64,000 bases of DNA from Maribacter huludaoensis (lineage in GTDB: Bacteria; Bacteroidota; Bacteroidia; Flavobacteriales; Flavobacteriaceae), in assembly GCF_029350945.1 (NCBI RefSeq), contig NZ_JARKMS010000007.1, forward strand, positions 106,529-170,528, in the 5' to 3' direction. The number at the start of each line of letters is the position of its first letter. Positions within the stretch are counted from its first letter, which is position 1. The notes beneath the pieces were generated by a model. The model did no database searches and was not told the origin of the DNA. It saw only the letters and a list, made by a program, of their open reading frames with translations. The translations under genes were made by a program, and so were the position numbers. This document shows positions 50,689 through 60,475 of this stretch, in pieces.

Positions 50689-52148
50689 TGCAATTAAAGG
50701 ACATATTATATGGAGTGCGTATTACTGCTGTTAGCGGTACTACTTCTTGTGATATAGCATCGGTTCGTTTTGATTCTCGTGAAGTTCAAAAATCTGATGC
50801 CTTCGTTGCAATAAAAGGCACCTTAACAGATGGTCACAAATATATTGATGCAGTAGTAAAAGCTGGTGCAAGGGCAATTGTTTGTGAGAAATTGCCTGTG
50901 GAAATGATAGATGATGTTACCTATGTACAGGTAGAAAGTGGTAACCAGGCTTTGGCATTGATGGCTTCTAACTACTATGGTACACCGTCTAAGAATTTAA
51001 AATTGGTAGGTGTTACGGGTACTAATGGCAAGACTACGGTATCTAGCTTGTTATATCAATTGTTCAAGAAAGCAGGGTATAAGGTAGGTTTGTTGTCCAC
51101 CATTAAAATTATGGTAGATGAAACGGTTTATCCCACTAAACATACCACTCCAGATGCATTGGTGATCAACAAGCATTTACAGTTAATGAACGATGCCGGT
51201 GTAGAATATTGCTTTATGGAAGTAAGTTCTCATGGTATTCATCAAAAAAGAACAGAAGGGCTAGTTTTTGAAGGGGCTATTTTTACGAATCTATCTCATG
51301 ATCATCTAGATTACCATAAAACCTTTGCAGAGTACCGTGATACCAAGAAGATATTGTTCGATCAACTGCCTAAAACGGCATTTGCATTGACCAATTTAGA
51401 CGATAAGAACGGCTTGGTCATGTTGCAGAATACAAAGGCCAGAAAAGCAAGTTATGCCCTACAGAATTATGCGGACTACAGGGCGCAGATACTTGAAAAT
51501 CAGTTCGATGGTCAATTGTTGAAGATAAACGACCATGAACTTTGGACCAAGTTGATAGGTCATTTCAATGCCTATAACATGTTGGCAATTTACGCTACAG
51601 CGGATTTATTGGGTCTGGAGCAATTGGAAACTTTGCGTTTATTGAGCGAGTTGGAAAATGTAGATGGCAGGTTTCAATATTATATATCAAAGAAAAAAAT
51701 AACGGCTATAGTTGATTATGCCCATACGCCGGACGCCCTAAAAAATGTGCTTGAGACAATCAACACGTTGAGAACTGGAAATGAAAACGTCATCACCGTT
51801 GTGGGGTGTGGTGGCGATAGAGACAGATCAAAGCGTCCGGTAATGGGTAATATCGCATCGGAAATGAGTAACAAAGTTATTCTCACTTCTGATAATCCTA
51901 GAACTGAATCCCCTACTGAAATTATTGCGGAAATGGAGGCAGGGGTAGAACCTCAGAATGTAAAGAAGATTCTATCCATAGAAAATAGGGAGCAAGCCAT
52001 TAAAACAGCATGCCAACTTGCGGATGATAACGATATTATATTGGTAGCCGGTAAAGGTCATGAGACCTACCAGGAAACCAATGGCGTACGTATAGATTTC
52101 GACGATTTTAAAATAGTAAAAGAGCTTTTAACAAGCTTAGAAAAATAA
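50685..52148 (+). CDS. murE: UDP-MurNAc-L-Ala-D-Glu:meso-diaminopimelate ligase
   Basis: 487 residues from the ATG at 50685. The frame is open further upstream inside ftsI, but that extension is not coding. ATP site G-V-T-G-T-N-G-K-T-T (near 107). The D-N-P-R motif (S-D-N-P-R near 405) is typical of meso-DAP-adding MurE rather than Lys-adding enzymes. It adds the third residue of the stem peptide. Translationally coupled to ftsI. Confidence 0.95.
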   Translation: MMQLKDILYGVRITAVSGTTSCDIASVRFDSREVQKSDAFVAIKGTLTDGHKYIDAVVKAGARAIVCEKLPVEMIDDVTYVQVESGNQALALMASNYYGTPSKNLKLVGVTGTNGKTTVSSLLYQLFKKAGYKVGLLSTIKIMVDETVYPTKHTTPDALVINKHLQLMNDAGVEYCFMEVSSHGIHQKRTEGLVFEGAIFTNLSHDHLDYHKTFAEYRDTKKILFDQLPKTAFALTNLDDKNGLVMLQNTKARKASYALQNYADYRAQILENQFDGQLLKINDHELWTKLIGHFNAYNMLAIYATADLLGLEQLETLRLLSELENVDGRFQYYISKKKITAIVDYAHTPDALKNVLETINTLRTGNENVITVVGCGGDRDRSKRPVMGNIASEMSNKVILTSDNPRTESPTEIIAEMEAGVEPQNVKKILSIENREQAIKTACQLADDNDIILVAGKGHETYQETNGVRIDFDDFKIVKELLTSLEK

Positions 52149-52178
52149 CCAAAGCTTAGAAGCAAGAATAAAAATTAT

Positions 52179-53399
52179 ATGTTAACCTACCTTTTCGAAT
52201 ATTTAGAAAAACAATACCAGTTGCCGGGGGCTTCGCTGTTTCAGTTCAGTACCTTCCGTGCGGCAATGGCTATCTTGTTTTCATTGATGATCGCTACGGT
52301 ATATGGTAAGCGTATTATCCTATTTCTTCAAAAGCAACAGGTAGGGGAAACCATTCGTGATTTAGGTTTGGACGGTCAAAAGCAAAAGGCGGGTACACCT
52401 ACAATGGGTGGTGTCATTATTATCATGTCAACGCTAATACCGGTGTTGTTATTTGCAAGGTTAGAGAATATCTATATCATTTTATTGACATTCACCATGT
52501 TGTGGATGGGTGCAATTGGCTTTTTGGATGATTACATCAAAGTATTCAAAAAGAACAAAGAAGGTTTAAAAGGAAGATTTAAGGTATTGGGTCAGGTAAC
52601 ATTGGGTCTTATTGTTGGTGCAGTATTATACTTTCATCCAGAAGTGACCATGCGCGATCATGATAAAACCATTATTACGCAATCATATACGGTAGAAGAG
52701 GTAAAGGGTGCTGAGATAAAATCTACCATGACCACGGTTCCTTTCTTTAAGAATAACGAGTTTGATTATGGTAGCTTAATTTCTTGGGCTGGCGATGGTG
52801 CAAAAGAATATGCGTGGTTGCTGTTTATTCCAATTATAATATTGATCGTGACCGCAGTATCTAATGGTGCTAATTTAACCGATGGTATAGATGGACTTGC
52901 TGCAGGTACATCGGCAATCATAGTATTTACATTGGGCATTTTTGCTCTGGTATCGGGTAACATTATTTTCTCTGATTATTTGGATATCATGTACATACCA
53001 AGAGTGGGTGAGTTGTTGGTGTTCATTACCGCATTTGTGGGTGCACTGATCGGCTTTTTATGGTACAACGCTTTCCCGGCGCAAGTATTTATGGGAGATA
53101 CGGGAAGTTTGACTATAGGTGGTGTTATTGCCGTGATCGCGATTATAGTACGTAAAGAATTATTGATTCCCGTATTGTGCGGAATTTTCTTTGCAGAGTC
53201 CCTTTCGGTAATGATACAGGTAGGATATTTTAAATACACAAAAAAGAAATTTGGCGAAGGCAGGCGAATATTTTTAATGTCGCCATTGCATCATCATTAT
53301 CAGAAAAAAGGGTATCACGAAAGTAAGATCGTAACCCGTTTTTGGATCGTGGGCATTTTATTGGCCATTGTGACCATAGTGACCTTAAAAATTAGATAA
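52179..53399 (+). CDS. mraY: Phospho-MurNAc-pentapeptide transferase
   Basis: 406 residues and about ten membrane helices. It makes lipid I from UDP-MurNAc-pentapeptide and undecaprenyl phosphate. Signature segments: [26 protein letters not shown] (Mg and uridine site) and the H-H-H-Y motif near the C-terminus. The extra loop near 165-205 is usual in Bacteroidota. The last base of its stop overlaps murD. Confidence 0.96.
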   Translation: MLTYLFEYLEKQYQLPGASLFQFSTFRAAMAILFSLMIATVYGKRIILFLQKQQVGETIRDLGLDGQKQKAGTPTMGGVIIIMSTLIPVLLFARLENIYIILLTFTMLWMGAIGFLDDYIKVFKKNKEGLKGRFKVLGQVTLGLIVGAVLYFHPEVTMRDHDKTIITQSYTVEEVKGAEIKSTMTTVPFFKNNEFDYGSLISWAGDGAKEYAWLLFIPIIILIVTAVSNGANLTDGIDGLAAGTSAIIVFTLGIFALVSGNIIFSDYLDIMYIPRVGELLVFITAFVGALIGFLWYNAFPAQVFMGDTGSLTIGGVIAVIAIIVRKELLIPVLCGIFFAESLSVMIQVGYFKYTKKKFGEGRRIFLMSPLHHHYQKKGYHESKIVTRFWIVGILLAIVTIVTLKIR

Positions 53400-54733
53400 T
53401 GGCACTTTTAGTAGTACTAGGCGGAGGGGAAAGTGGAGTAGGAACAGCCATTTTAGCATTGAAAAAAGGGTACGATGTGTTCGTATCCGATAAAGGAAAA
53501 ATAAAAGAGAAGTATAAAAACGTTCTTGAACATTTTGAGATTGATTGGGAAGAAGAACAGCATTCTGAAGATCGCATACTAAAAGCCGATTTGGTAATGA
53601 AGAGTCCGGGTATACCGGATAAAGTGCCCTTGGTAAAGCAATTAGTGGAGAAAGGCGTACCGGTAATATCAGAGATAGAATTTGCATCTAAATATACCGA
53701 TGCCAAAATCATAGGTATAACGGGAAGCAACGGTAAAACGACCACGACTATGCTAACCAACCATATTTTGGCGAGTGCCGAATTAAAAGTGGGTATGGCA
53801 GGTAATATTGGTGATAGTTATGCAAAAATGGTTGCGGAGAATGATTTTGAGTATTACGTACTTGAGATCAGTAGTTTTCAATTGGACGGTATAGTGGATT
53901 TTAAACCACACATTGCCGTGATTACGAATATTACACCGGATCACTTAGATCGGTATGAGTATGAGTTTGAAAACTACATCACATCAAAATTCAGAATTGC
54001 GGAAAACCAAGACGAAAACGATTATTTAATTTATGATGCAGATGATACGGTTTTGGTAGAATGGCTGAACAAGCACCCTGTTAAATCAAAATTAATGCCC
54101 TTTTCATTGAATAAAGTACTTGAACAAGGCGCATTTATAGAACAAAACGAGATAATAATAAAAACAACAACAGACACTATTAGCATGACGAAGAACACTT
54201 TGGCCTTAGAAGGTCAGCACAATGTAAAGAACACAATGGCAGCGGCAACAATTGCAAAATTAATCGGCATCCGTAAGGAGACGATAAGAGCCTGTGTTTC
54301 TAATTTTCAAGGGGCTCCCCACCGTTTGGAGAAGGTGTTGAAAATACATCATGTGGAATATATCAATGACTCAAAAGCAACAAATGTAAATGCTGCTTAT
54401 TATGCATTGGATAGCATGAAAACACCTACTGTATGGATCGTAGGTGGTGTAGATAAGGGCAATGAGTACATGGAGTTAATGCCATTGGTACGAGAAAAGG
54501 TAAAAGCAATTATTTGCCTAGGTGAGAACAATGAAAAAATTAAGCACGTGTTCGGTAATGCCGTTGATCTTTTGGTAGAAACATATGCTATGGAAGAAGC
54601 AGTAAAAGTAGCTTATAAAATAGCGGAGCGTGGAGATACCGTTTTATTGTCCCCTGCATGTGCAAGTTTCGATTTGTTTAAGAACTATGAAGATCGCGGA
54701 GATCAATTTAAGAACTGTGTAAAAAACCTATAA
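53399..54733 (+). CDS. murD: UDP-MurNAc-L-alanine:D-glutamate ligase
   Basis: 444 residues. N-terminal Rossmann fold (L-V-V-L-G-G-G-E-S-G-V-G), ATP site G-I-T-G-S-N-G-K-T-T (near 105) and H-R-L-E in the central domain. It adds D-Glu to the stem peptide in the cytoplasm. The start overlaps the mraY stop (TAATG) and ftsW starts one base after its stop, so it sits inside a tight operon. Confidence 0.96.
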   Translation: MALLVVLGGGESGVGTAILALKKGYDVFVSDKGKIKEKYKNVLEHFEIDWEEEQHSEDRILKADLVMKSPGIPDKVPLVKQLVEKGVPVISEIEFASKYTDAKIIGITGSNGKTTTTMLTNHILASAELKVGMAGNIGDSYAKMVAENDFEYYVLEISSFQLDGIVDFKPHIAVITNITPDHLDRYEYEFENYITSKFRIAENQDENDYLIYDADDTVLVEWLNKHPVKSKLMPFSLNKVLEQGAFIEQNEIIIKTTTDTISMTKNTLALEGQHNVKNTMAAATIAKLIGIRKETIRACVSNFQGAPHRLEKVLKIHHVEYINDSKATNVNAAYYALDSMKTPTVWIVGGVDKGNEYMELMPLVREKVKAIICLGENNEKIKHVFGNAVDLLVETYAMEEAVKVAYKIAERGDTVLLSPACASFDLFKNYEDRGDQFKNCVKNL

Positions 54734-54734
54734 G

Positions 54735-55943
54735 GTGTTGAATATATTTCAAAATATAAAAGGAGATAAAGCCATTTGGGCCATTGCGGCACTTTTGGCC
54801 TTGTTTTCATTTCTGCCAGTATATAGTGCCAGTAGTAACTTGGTATATGTAGTAGGTAGTGGTACTCCGGTTGGGCACTTGGTAAAACATGCCATACTGT
54901 TGTTTTTAGGCTTTGGAATTATTTATGGGGTACATAAAATACCTACGCACTTTTTTAAAGGGCTTTCAATGATCGCCCTGCCTATAGTATTGGTGTTGCT
55001 CATATTTGTTTTGGCTCAAGGCACTTCCAGTGGTGGTACCAATGATAGTCGTTGGATCCGTTTGCCGTTGGTAGGTTTCGGTTTTCAGCCTTCTAATTTA
55101 GCAGCGGTAGTATTGATGATCTATGTAGCACGCTATTTTTCCAAGGTGAGGGATATTAAAATAACATTTAAGGAAAGTATACTACCATTGTGGTTACCGG
55201 TTTTTTTAGTGGTGGCATTAATATTGCCCGCTAACTTTTCAACGGCGGCCATTGTATTCTCTATGGTGATGGTATTGTGTTTTCTAGGAGGATATCCAAT
55301 GAAATATTTATTGGGGATCGTGGGTACGGGAATATTGTTTTTGTCCATTTTCATATTAACCGCTAAAGCATTCCCGGATCTGTTCCCAAATAGGGTAGAT
55401 ACATGGATGAGCCGTATAGATAGTTTCTCCAATCCGGATGATACAGAAGGCACTTATCAAATAGAACGAGCAAAGATTGCAATAGCAACCGGTGGTATTG
55501 TAGGGAAAGGAGCAGGTAAGAGTGTACAAAAGAACTTTTTGCCACAGAGCTCGTCAGATTTTATTTATGCGATAATTGTGGAGGAATATGGTTTAATAGG
55601 AGGGTTTATTCTCATGTTGTTTTATCTGTTTCTGTTATTTAGAATAGTGGTGGTGGCCAATGGTTGTGCATCGGTCTTTAGTAAGTTGTTGGTGCTGGGC
55701 GTAGGATTGCCTATAGTTTTTCAGGCATTAATAAATATGGCGGTAGCGGTAGAACTATTTCCGGTAACGGGTCAAAATTTACCATTGATTAGTAGTGGAG
55801 GTACCTCTAGTTGGATGACCTGTTTGGCAATAGGCATCATATTAAGTGCAAGTAATAAAAGTATAGCCCAGGAGAGTGCTTCTGGCAATGATGTTGATAT
55901 AGACGAGACTAACCCTTTAGAGATTTTAAGTGGGCAGTTATAA
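54735..55943 (+). CDS. ftsW: SEDS-family glycosyltransferase FtsW
   Basis: 402 residues and about ten membrane helices. It polymerises glycan from lipid II at the division site, paired with FtsI. Seen are S-A-S-S-N-L (near 30), R-W-I-R-L-P (near 98), a large periplasmic loop with [11 protein letters not shown] and [11 protein letters not shown]. The start is GTG at 54735, one base after murD; TTG at 54738 is an alternative. Confidence 0.94.
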   Translation: MLNIFQNIKGDKAIWAIAALLALFSFLPVYSASSNLVYVVGSGTPVGHLVKHAILLFLGFGIIYGVHKIPTHFFKGLSMIALPIVLVLLIFVLAQGTSSGGTNDSRWIRLPLVGFGFQPSNLAAVVLMIYVARYFSKVRDIKITFKESILPLWLPVFLVVALILPANFSTAAIVFSMVMVLCFLGGYPMKYLLGIVGTGILFLSIFILTAKAFPDLFPNRVDTWMSRIDSFSNPDDTEGTYQIERAKIAIATGGIVGKGAGKSVQKNFLPQSSSDFIYAIIVEEYGLIGGFILMLFYLFLLFRIVVVANGCASVFSKLLVLGVGLPIVFQALINMAVAVELFPVTGQNLPLISSGGTSSWMTCLAIGIILSASNKSIAQESASGNDVDIDETNPLEILSGQL

Positions 55944-57018
55944 GTTTATTTTGTCGGGCGGAGGTACCGGCGGACATATTTATCCGGCAATAGCCATAGC
56001 AAACGAGTTGAAAAGGAGGTATCCAGATGCTGAATTTTTGTTCGTTGGGGCAAAGGATAGAATGGAGATGGAAAAAGTACCGCAAGCGGGGTATAAAATA
56101 GAGGGATTGTGGATTACGGGAATTCAGCGAAAACTGACCCTTAAAAATCTACTTTTTCCAATAAAATTGATAAGTAGTTTAATGAGAGCAAATAGCATCG
56201 TATCTAAGTTTAAACCCCATGCCGTAATTGGTACAGGTGGTTTTGCTAGTGGTCCGTTGTTAAAAATGGCGACAATAAAAGGTATTCCTTGTGTATTGCA
56301 AGAGCAGAACTCTTTTGCTGGTATTACCAATAAACTATTAAAAGATAAAGTAGAAAAAATCTGCGTGGCCTATGATGGCATGGAAAAGTTTTTTCCAAAA
56401 AGCAAAATAGTATTGACAGGTAATCCTGTACGTTCAGACTTGGTAGAGTTGAAGGCTACCAAAGAAGAAGCTTTAAGATATTTTGACTTGAATGCCGATA
56501 AGAAAGTATTGTTGGTATTGGGCGGTAGTTTAGGAGCTAGACGAATTAATCAATTGGTAGCCGAGCATTTAAATTATTTTGAAGAATTAGGCTTACAGGT
56601 GATATGGCAATGTGGTAAGGGGTATTATGAAACCTATAAGCCGCATCAGTCAGAGAATAGTAAAGTGCATGCTTTTTTAAATTCGATGGATAAGGCCTAT
56701 GTTGCCGCAGATTTCATTATTTCAAGGGCAGGTGCAGGTGCGGTATCAGAATTGTGTTTGGTAGGGAAACCAACATTCTTTATTCCGTCGCCAGTAGTAG
56801 CAGAAGATCATCAGACCAAAAATGCATTATCGCTTGTAGGTCATGATGCTGCAATTATGATTAGGGAGAAAGAGCTTGATGAAAAATTTGTAGCTGAATT
56901 TGAATCGGTATTCAAATCCTCAGAAAAGCAAGTAGAATTATCAAAGAATATTAAATCGTTGGCATTACCAAATGCCACGTCTGATATCTGTGATGAAATA
57001 GAAAAATTGATAAAATAA
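55930..57018 (+). CDS. murG: UDP-GlcNAc transferase MurG (lipid II synthesis)
   Basis: 362 residues, GTG start at 55930 overlapping ftsW by 14. It converts lipid I to lipid II on the inner membrane face. Two Rossmann domains: [12 protein letters not shown] (near 9-20) and [10 protein letters not shown]. The donor-site helix [12 protein letters not shown] lies near 264. Full family length. murC begins one base after it. Confidence 0.95.
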   Translation: MGSYKFILSGGGTGGHIYPAIAIANELKRRYPDAEFLFVGAKDRMEMEKVPQAGYKIEGLWITGIQRKLTLKNLLFPIKLISSLMRANSIVSKFKPHAVIGTGGFASGPLLKMATIKGIPCVLQEQNSFAGITNKLLKDKVEKICVAYDGMEKFFPKSKIVLTGNPVRSDLVELKATKEEALRYFDLNADKKVLLVLGGSLGARRINQLVAEHLNYFEELGLQVIWQCGKGYYETYKPHQSENSKVHAFLNSMDKAYVAADFIISRAGAGAVSELCLVGKPTFFIPSPVVAEDHQTKNALSLVGHDAAIMIREKELDEKFVAEFESVFKSSEKQVELSKNIKSLALPNATSDICDEIEKLIK

Positions 57019-57019
57019 T

Positions 57020-58375
57020 ATGAACGTAACGCAAATACATAGAGTGTATTTTATAGGCATAGGGGGCATAGGCATGTCTGCTTTGGCGCGTTATTTTGCG
57101 TTTATAAACAAAGCGGTTGCCGGTTATGATAAAACCAATACTCCGCTTACACAAGAATTGGCACGTTCAGGTATTAATATTCATTATACAGATGATATCG
57201 ATGTAGTGTCACAAGAATTTAAGGAAGACAAAGAGCATACATTGGTAGTGTATACGCCCGCGGTGCCATCTTCACATTCAGAGTATCAGTATTTTTTAAA
57301 TAACGGATTCACTATTAAAAAACGATCGGAAGTACTTGGCTTAATAACCAAAGACTCCTTTTGCTTGGCAGTGGCCGGTACACATGGCAAAACAACAACC
57401 TCTAGTATTTTGGCACATTTGTTAAAAGAAACAGGAGTGAAAATGACTGCTTTCTTAGGTGGTATTTCAGAAGATTTCAATAGTAATTTCCTGTTGGAAG
57501 GAACGGAATATTCGGTAGTTGAGGCAGATGAATTTGATCGTTCATTTATGCAGTTGACACCAAGTGTAGCGTGCGTAACATCTATGGATGCAGATCACTT
57601 GGATATCTATGGTGATGCGCAAGAATTGGAAAGAACATTTGTTGATTTTACCAAACGCTTAAAACCGGGCGGTAAACTATTTGTTCGTAATGGTCTGCCT
57701 TTAGAAGGGTTGACCTATGGTATAGAAGACGATTCGGATTATTGCATCCGAAACATAAAAATAGAACATGGCACCTACATATTCGATTTGGAAACCCCTG
57801 ACCTCAAACTAGAAGGGGTTGAATTCAACAAACCTGGTAGACATAATTTGTTGAACGGTTTGGTAGCTTTCGCAATGGCGATGCAAGCAGGTTCCCCACC
57901 GCATCGCCTTGCAGAGGCATTGGCAACCTTTAAGGGAGTGCAAAGAAGATTTTCGTATAAAATCAAAAATGATGAATTCATTTTTATTGATGATTATGCG
58001 CATCATCCTACGGAAATCAATGCTGTTTTTGAAGCGGTTTCAGAAATGCATCCAAATAAAAAAGTATTGGCAATTTTTCAGCCGCATTTGTTTTCAAGAA
58101 CAAAGGATTTTGCAGATGAATTTGCAAAAAGCTTGTCGAAATTCAAGAATATTCTCCTGTTGGATATCTATCCGGCCAGAGAAGATCCTATTGAAGGGGT
58201 AACTTCAGCATGGCTATTGGAGAAGGTAGATGGCAGTAATAAAAAATTAATTTCGAAAGAACAAATCCTTTCTGAAATAAAAAAACAAGACCCTGATGTT
58301 TTACTAACAATGGGAGCGGGAGATATAGGTTTGGAAGTTAAAAAAATTAAAAAAGAAATGTCGTATGCAGGTTAA
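57020..58375 (+). CDS. murC: UDP-MurNAc:L-alanine ligase
   Basis: 451 residues. G-I-G-G-I-G-M-S-A-L-A near the start, ATP site V-A-G-T-H-G-K-T-T-T-S (near 117) and E-A-D-E-F-D-R-S-F (near 170). It adds L-Ala, the first residue of the peptide stem. The ftsQ start overlaps its end by 11 bases. No ddl follows, unlike in proteobacteria. Confidence 0.96.
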   Translation: MNVTQIHRVYFIGIGGIGMSALARYFAFINKAVAGYDKTNTPLTQELARSGINIHYTDDIDVVSQEFKEDKEHTLVVYTPAVPSSHSEYQYFLNNGFTIKKRSEVLGLITKDSFCLAVAGTHGKTTTSSILAHLLKETGVKMTAFLGGISEDFNSNFLLEGTEYSVVEADEFDRSFMQLTPSVACVTSMDADHLDIYGDAQELERTFVDFTKRLKPGGKLFVRNGLPLEGLTYGIEDDSDYCIRNIKIEHGTYIFDLETPDLKLEGVEFNKPGRHNLLNGLVAFAMAMQAGSPPHRLAEALATFKGVQRRFSYKIKNDEFIFIDDYAHHPTEINAVFEAVSEMHPNKKVLAIFQPHLFSRTKDFADEFAKSLSKFKNILLLDIYPAREDPIEGVTSAWLLEKVDGSNKKLISKEQILSEIKKQDPDVLLTMGAGDIGLEVKKIKKEMSYAG

Positions 58376-59084
58376 TTGGAATTTTATAAAGTTAGTGGCT
58401 TTAGTTCTAGTAATCATGGGGTTATATGCTTTTTCCAATGAGCGTAATAGTGCTAAAAATGTTGCCAGAATGAAAGTAGAATTCATTGGCGACCAAAATT
58501 TGTACCTCACTGAAGGAGCGGTTAATAAATTGTTAATACAAAATTACGGTAGCCTTGATAATGTGCCCAAAGAAAATATAGTTTTGAATACTGTAGAAAA
58601 GGCCCTTGAGGCCAATGAAATGGTGAAAAGTGCACAAGTCTATCTAACAATAGATGGTCAGTTAACGTCTAAAATTGTTCAAAGGAAACCAATAGGGCGC
58701 ATAGAAGGGAATTCAAAGTTCTATTTGGATGATGAAGGAAAGAGAATGCCTCTTTCAAAAAATCATTCGGCCAGAGTTCCTATTATAACGGGCAACATCA
58801 GTGGTAAAAGCCTTGAAGATGTCTATGTCATATTGGAACACATAAACAAGGACGATTTTTTTCGTGAATCGGTAATTGGTATTCATATAAAAGGTGAAGA
58901 AGAATATCAGTTGCGGTTAAGGCTTAATAATTTTGTTGTGAACATAGGCGATATTGAAGATTTAGAGGCCAAGTTTAGCAATTTTAAGGCATTTTATGCC
59001 AAAGCGAACAAGGATGAAACCTTGGAAGATTATGCAGAAGTAAGTTTAGAATTCAATAACCAGGTGGTGTGCACTAAAATATAA
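58365..59084 (+). CDS. ftsQ: Cell division protein FtsQ/DivIB
   Basis: 239 residues. Short cytoplasmic N-terminus, one membrane helix (about 6-24), then a periplasmic part with a POTRA-like stretch (L-Y-L-T-E-G-A-V-N-K-L-L) and beta segments. It links FtsA/FtsK to the FtsL-FtsB-FtsI-FtsW core. Recognised by topology and position between murC and ftsA. Confidence 0.9.
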   Translation: MQVNWNFIKLVALVLVIMGLYAFSNERNSAKNVARMKVEFIGDQNLYLTEGAVNKLLIQNYGSLDNVPKENIVLNTVEKALEANEMVKSAQVYLTIDGQLTSKIVQRKPIGRIEGNSKFYLDDEGKRMPLSKNHSARVPIITGNISGKSLEDVYVILEHINKDDFFRESVIGIHIKGEEEYQLRLRLNNFVVNIGDIEDLEAKFSNFKAFYAKANKDETLEDYAEVSLEFNNQVVCTKI

Positions 59085-59088
59085 TAAA

Positions 59089-60432
59089 ATGGAACAAACT
59101 AAATATTCAGTCGGTTTAGACATAGGAACAACGAAGATCGTTGCCATAATCGGAAAACAAAACGAGTATGGTAAAATTGAGATTTTGGGTATCGGTAAGT
59201 CCAAAAGTTTAGGTGTACACAGAGGTGTTGTCAATAATATAACACAGACCATAAAATCTATACAACAAGCGGTTGAGGAGGCAGAAGCAAATTCTGGACT
59301 TAAGATTGGATCTGTTGTAGTTGGTATTGCCGGTCAGCACATTAGAAGTTTGCAGCACAGCGATTACATTACCAGAAAAGATTCTGAGGAAGTAATAGGT
59401 GAAGAAGATGTAGACTTGCTATGTAATCAAGTGCACAAATTGATTATGCTACCAGGTGAAGAGATTATTCATGTTTTGCCACAGGAATATAAAGTTGACG
59501 GGCAAGCCGAGATTCGTGAACCTGTTGGTATGTATGGCGGTAGGCTTGAGGCTAACTTTCATGTAGTGGTTGGTCAAGTAGTTTCCATTAAAAATGTAGG
59601 TCGTTGCATTAAAAGTGCAGGATTGGATTTAGGGAATATTACACTTGAGCCATTGGCATCATCTGACGCTGTATTGAGCCAAGAAGAAAAAGAAGCAGGT
59701 GTAGCATTGATCGATATAGGTGGTGGTACTACTGATCTAGCCATTTTTAAAGATGGTATTATCAGGCATACGGCTGTAATTCCTTTCGGTGGTGGTGTTA
59801 TTACAGAAGATATAAAAGAAGGGTGTTCAATTATTGAGAAGCAAGCCGAATTGTTGAAAACAAGATTTGGTTCAGCTTGGCCAGGTGAGAACAGAGATAA
59901 TGAAATTGTATCTATACCAGGTTTGCGTGGTAGAGAACCAAAAGAGATTTCGTTAAAGAACCTTTCCAAGATAATTCACGCACGTGTTGTTGAAATTATT
60001 GAGCAAGTGTATGTAGAGATCAAAAATTACGGTCACGAAGAGCAAAAAAAGAAATTGATTGCAGGTATAGTGTTAACAGGTGGCGGTAGCCAATTGAAGC
60101 ATTTAAAGCAATTGGTTGAATATATAACCGGTATGGATACGCGTATTGGATATCCTAACGAACATCTAGCGGGCGATTCTGATGAAGAAGTTGCTAGTCC
60201 ATTGTACGCAACAGCTGTAGGGCTTTTAATGAATGCCATTAAAAATCAAGAGAAGTTGAAGCTTGCGCAAGAAGATGTTTTACAAGAACAGCATATAGAG
60301 GAAGAGGAAGAATTGGTTTACGCAGAAAGAGATACGGAAGCGGTAGCTCGTCCTAACTTGCATAAAGAAAGAAAATCTGTTTTTGATAAGTGGTCTGAAA
60401 AATTGAAAGAATTTTTAGATAACGCAGAGTAA
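59089..60432 (+). CDS. ftsA: Cell division actin-like protein FtsA
   Basis: 447 residues. Actin-fold phosphate loops V-G-L-D-I-G-T-T-K-I (9-18) and L-I-D-I-G-G-G-T-T-D-L, then V-L-T-G-G-G-S-Q-L. A long acidic linker leads to a C-terminal amphipathic helix (F-D-K-W-S-E-K-L-K-E-F) that should bind the membrane. It tethers FtsZ filaments and gathers late division proteins. Starts 4 bases after ftsQ. Confidence 0.96.
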   Translation: MEQTKYSVGLDIGTTKIVAIIGKQNEYGKIEILGIGKSKSLGVHRGVVNNITQTIKSIQQAVEEAEANSGLKIGSVVVGIAGQHIRSLQHSDYITRKDSEEVIGEEDVDLLCNQVHKLIMLPGEEIIHVLPQEYKVDGQAEIREPVGMYGGRLEANFHVVVGQVVSIKNVGRCIKSAGLDLGNITLEPLASSDAVLSQEEKEAGVALIDIGGGTTDLAIFKDGIIRHTAVIPFGGGVITEDIKEGCSIIEKQAELLKTRFGSAWPGENRDNEIVSIPGLRGREPKEISLKNLSKIIHARVVEIIEQVYVEIKNYGHEEQKKKLIAGIVLTGGGSQLKHLKQLVEYITGMDTRIGYPNEHLAGDSDEEVASPLYATAVGLLMNAIKNQEKLKLAQEDVLQEQHIEEEEELVYAERDTEAVARPNLHKERKSVFDKWSEKLKEFLDNAE

Positions 60433-60475
60433 TAAGCATAGCATAAGAGAATACATAACCAGTAATAATTAGAAT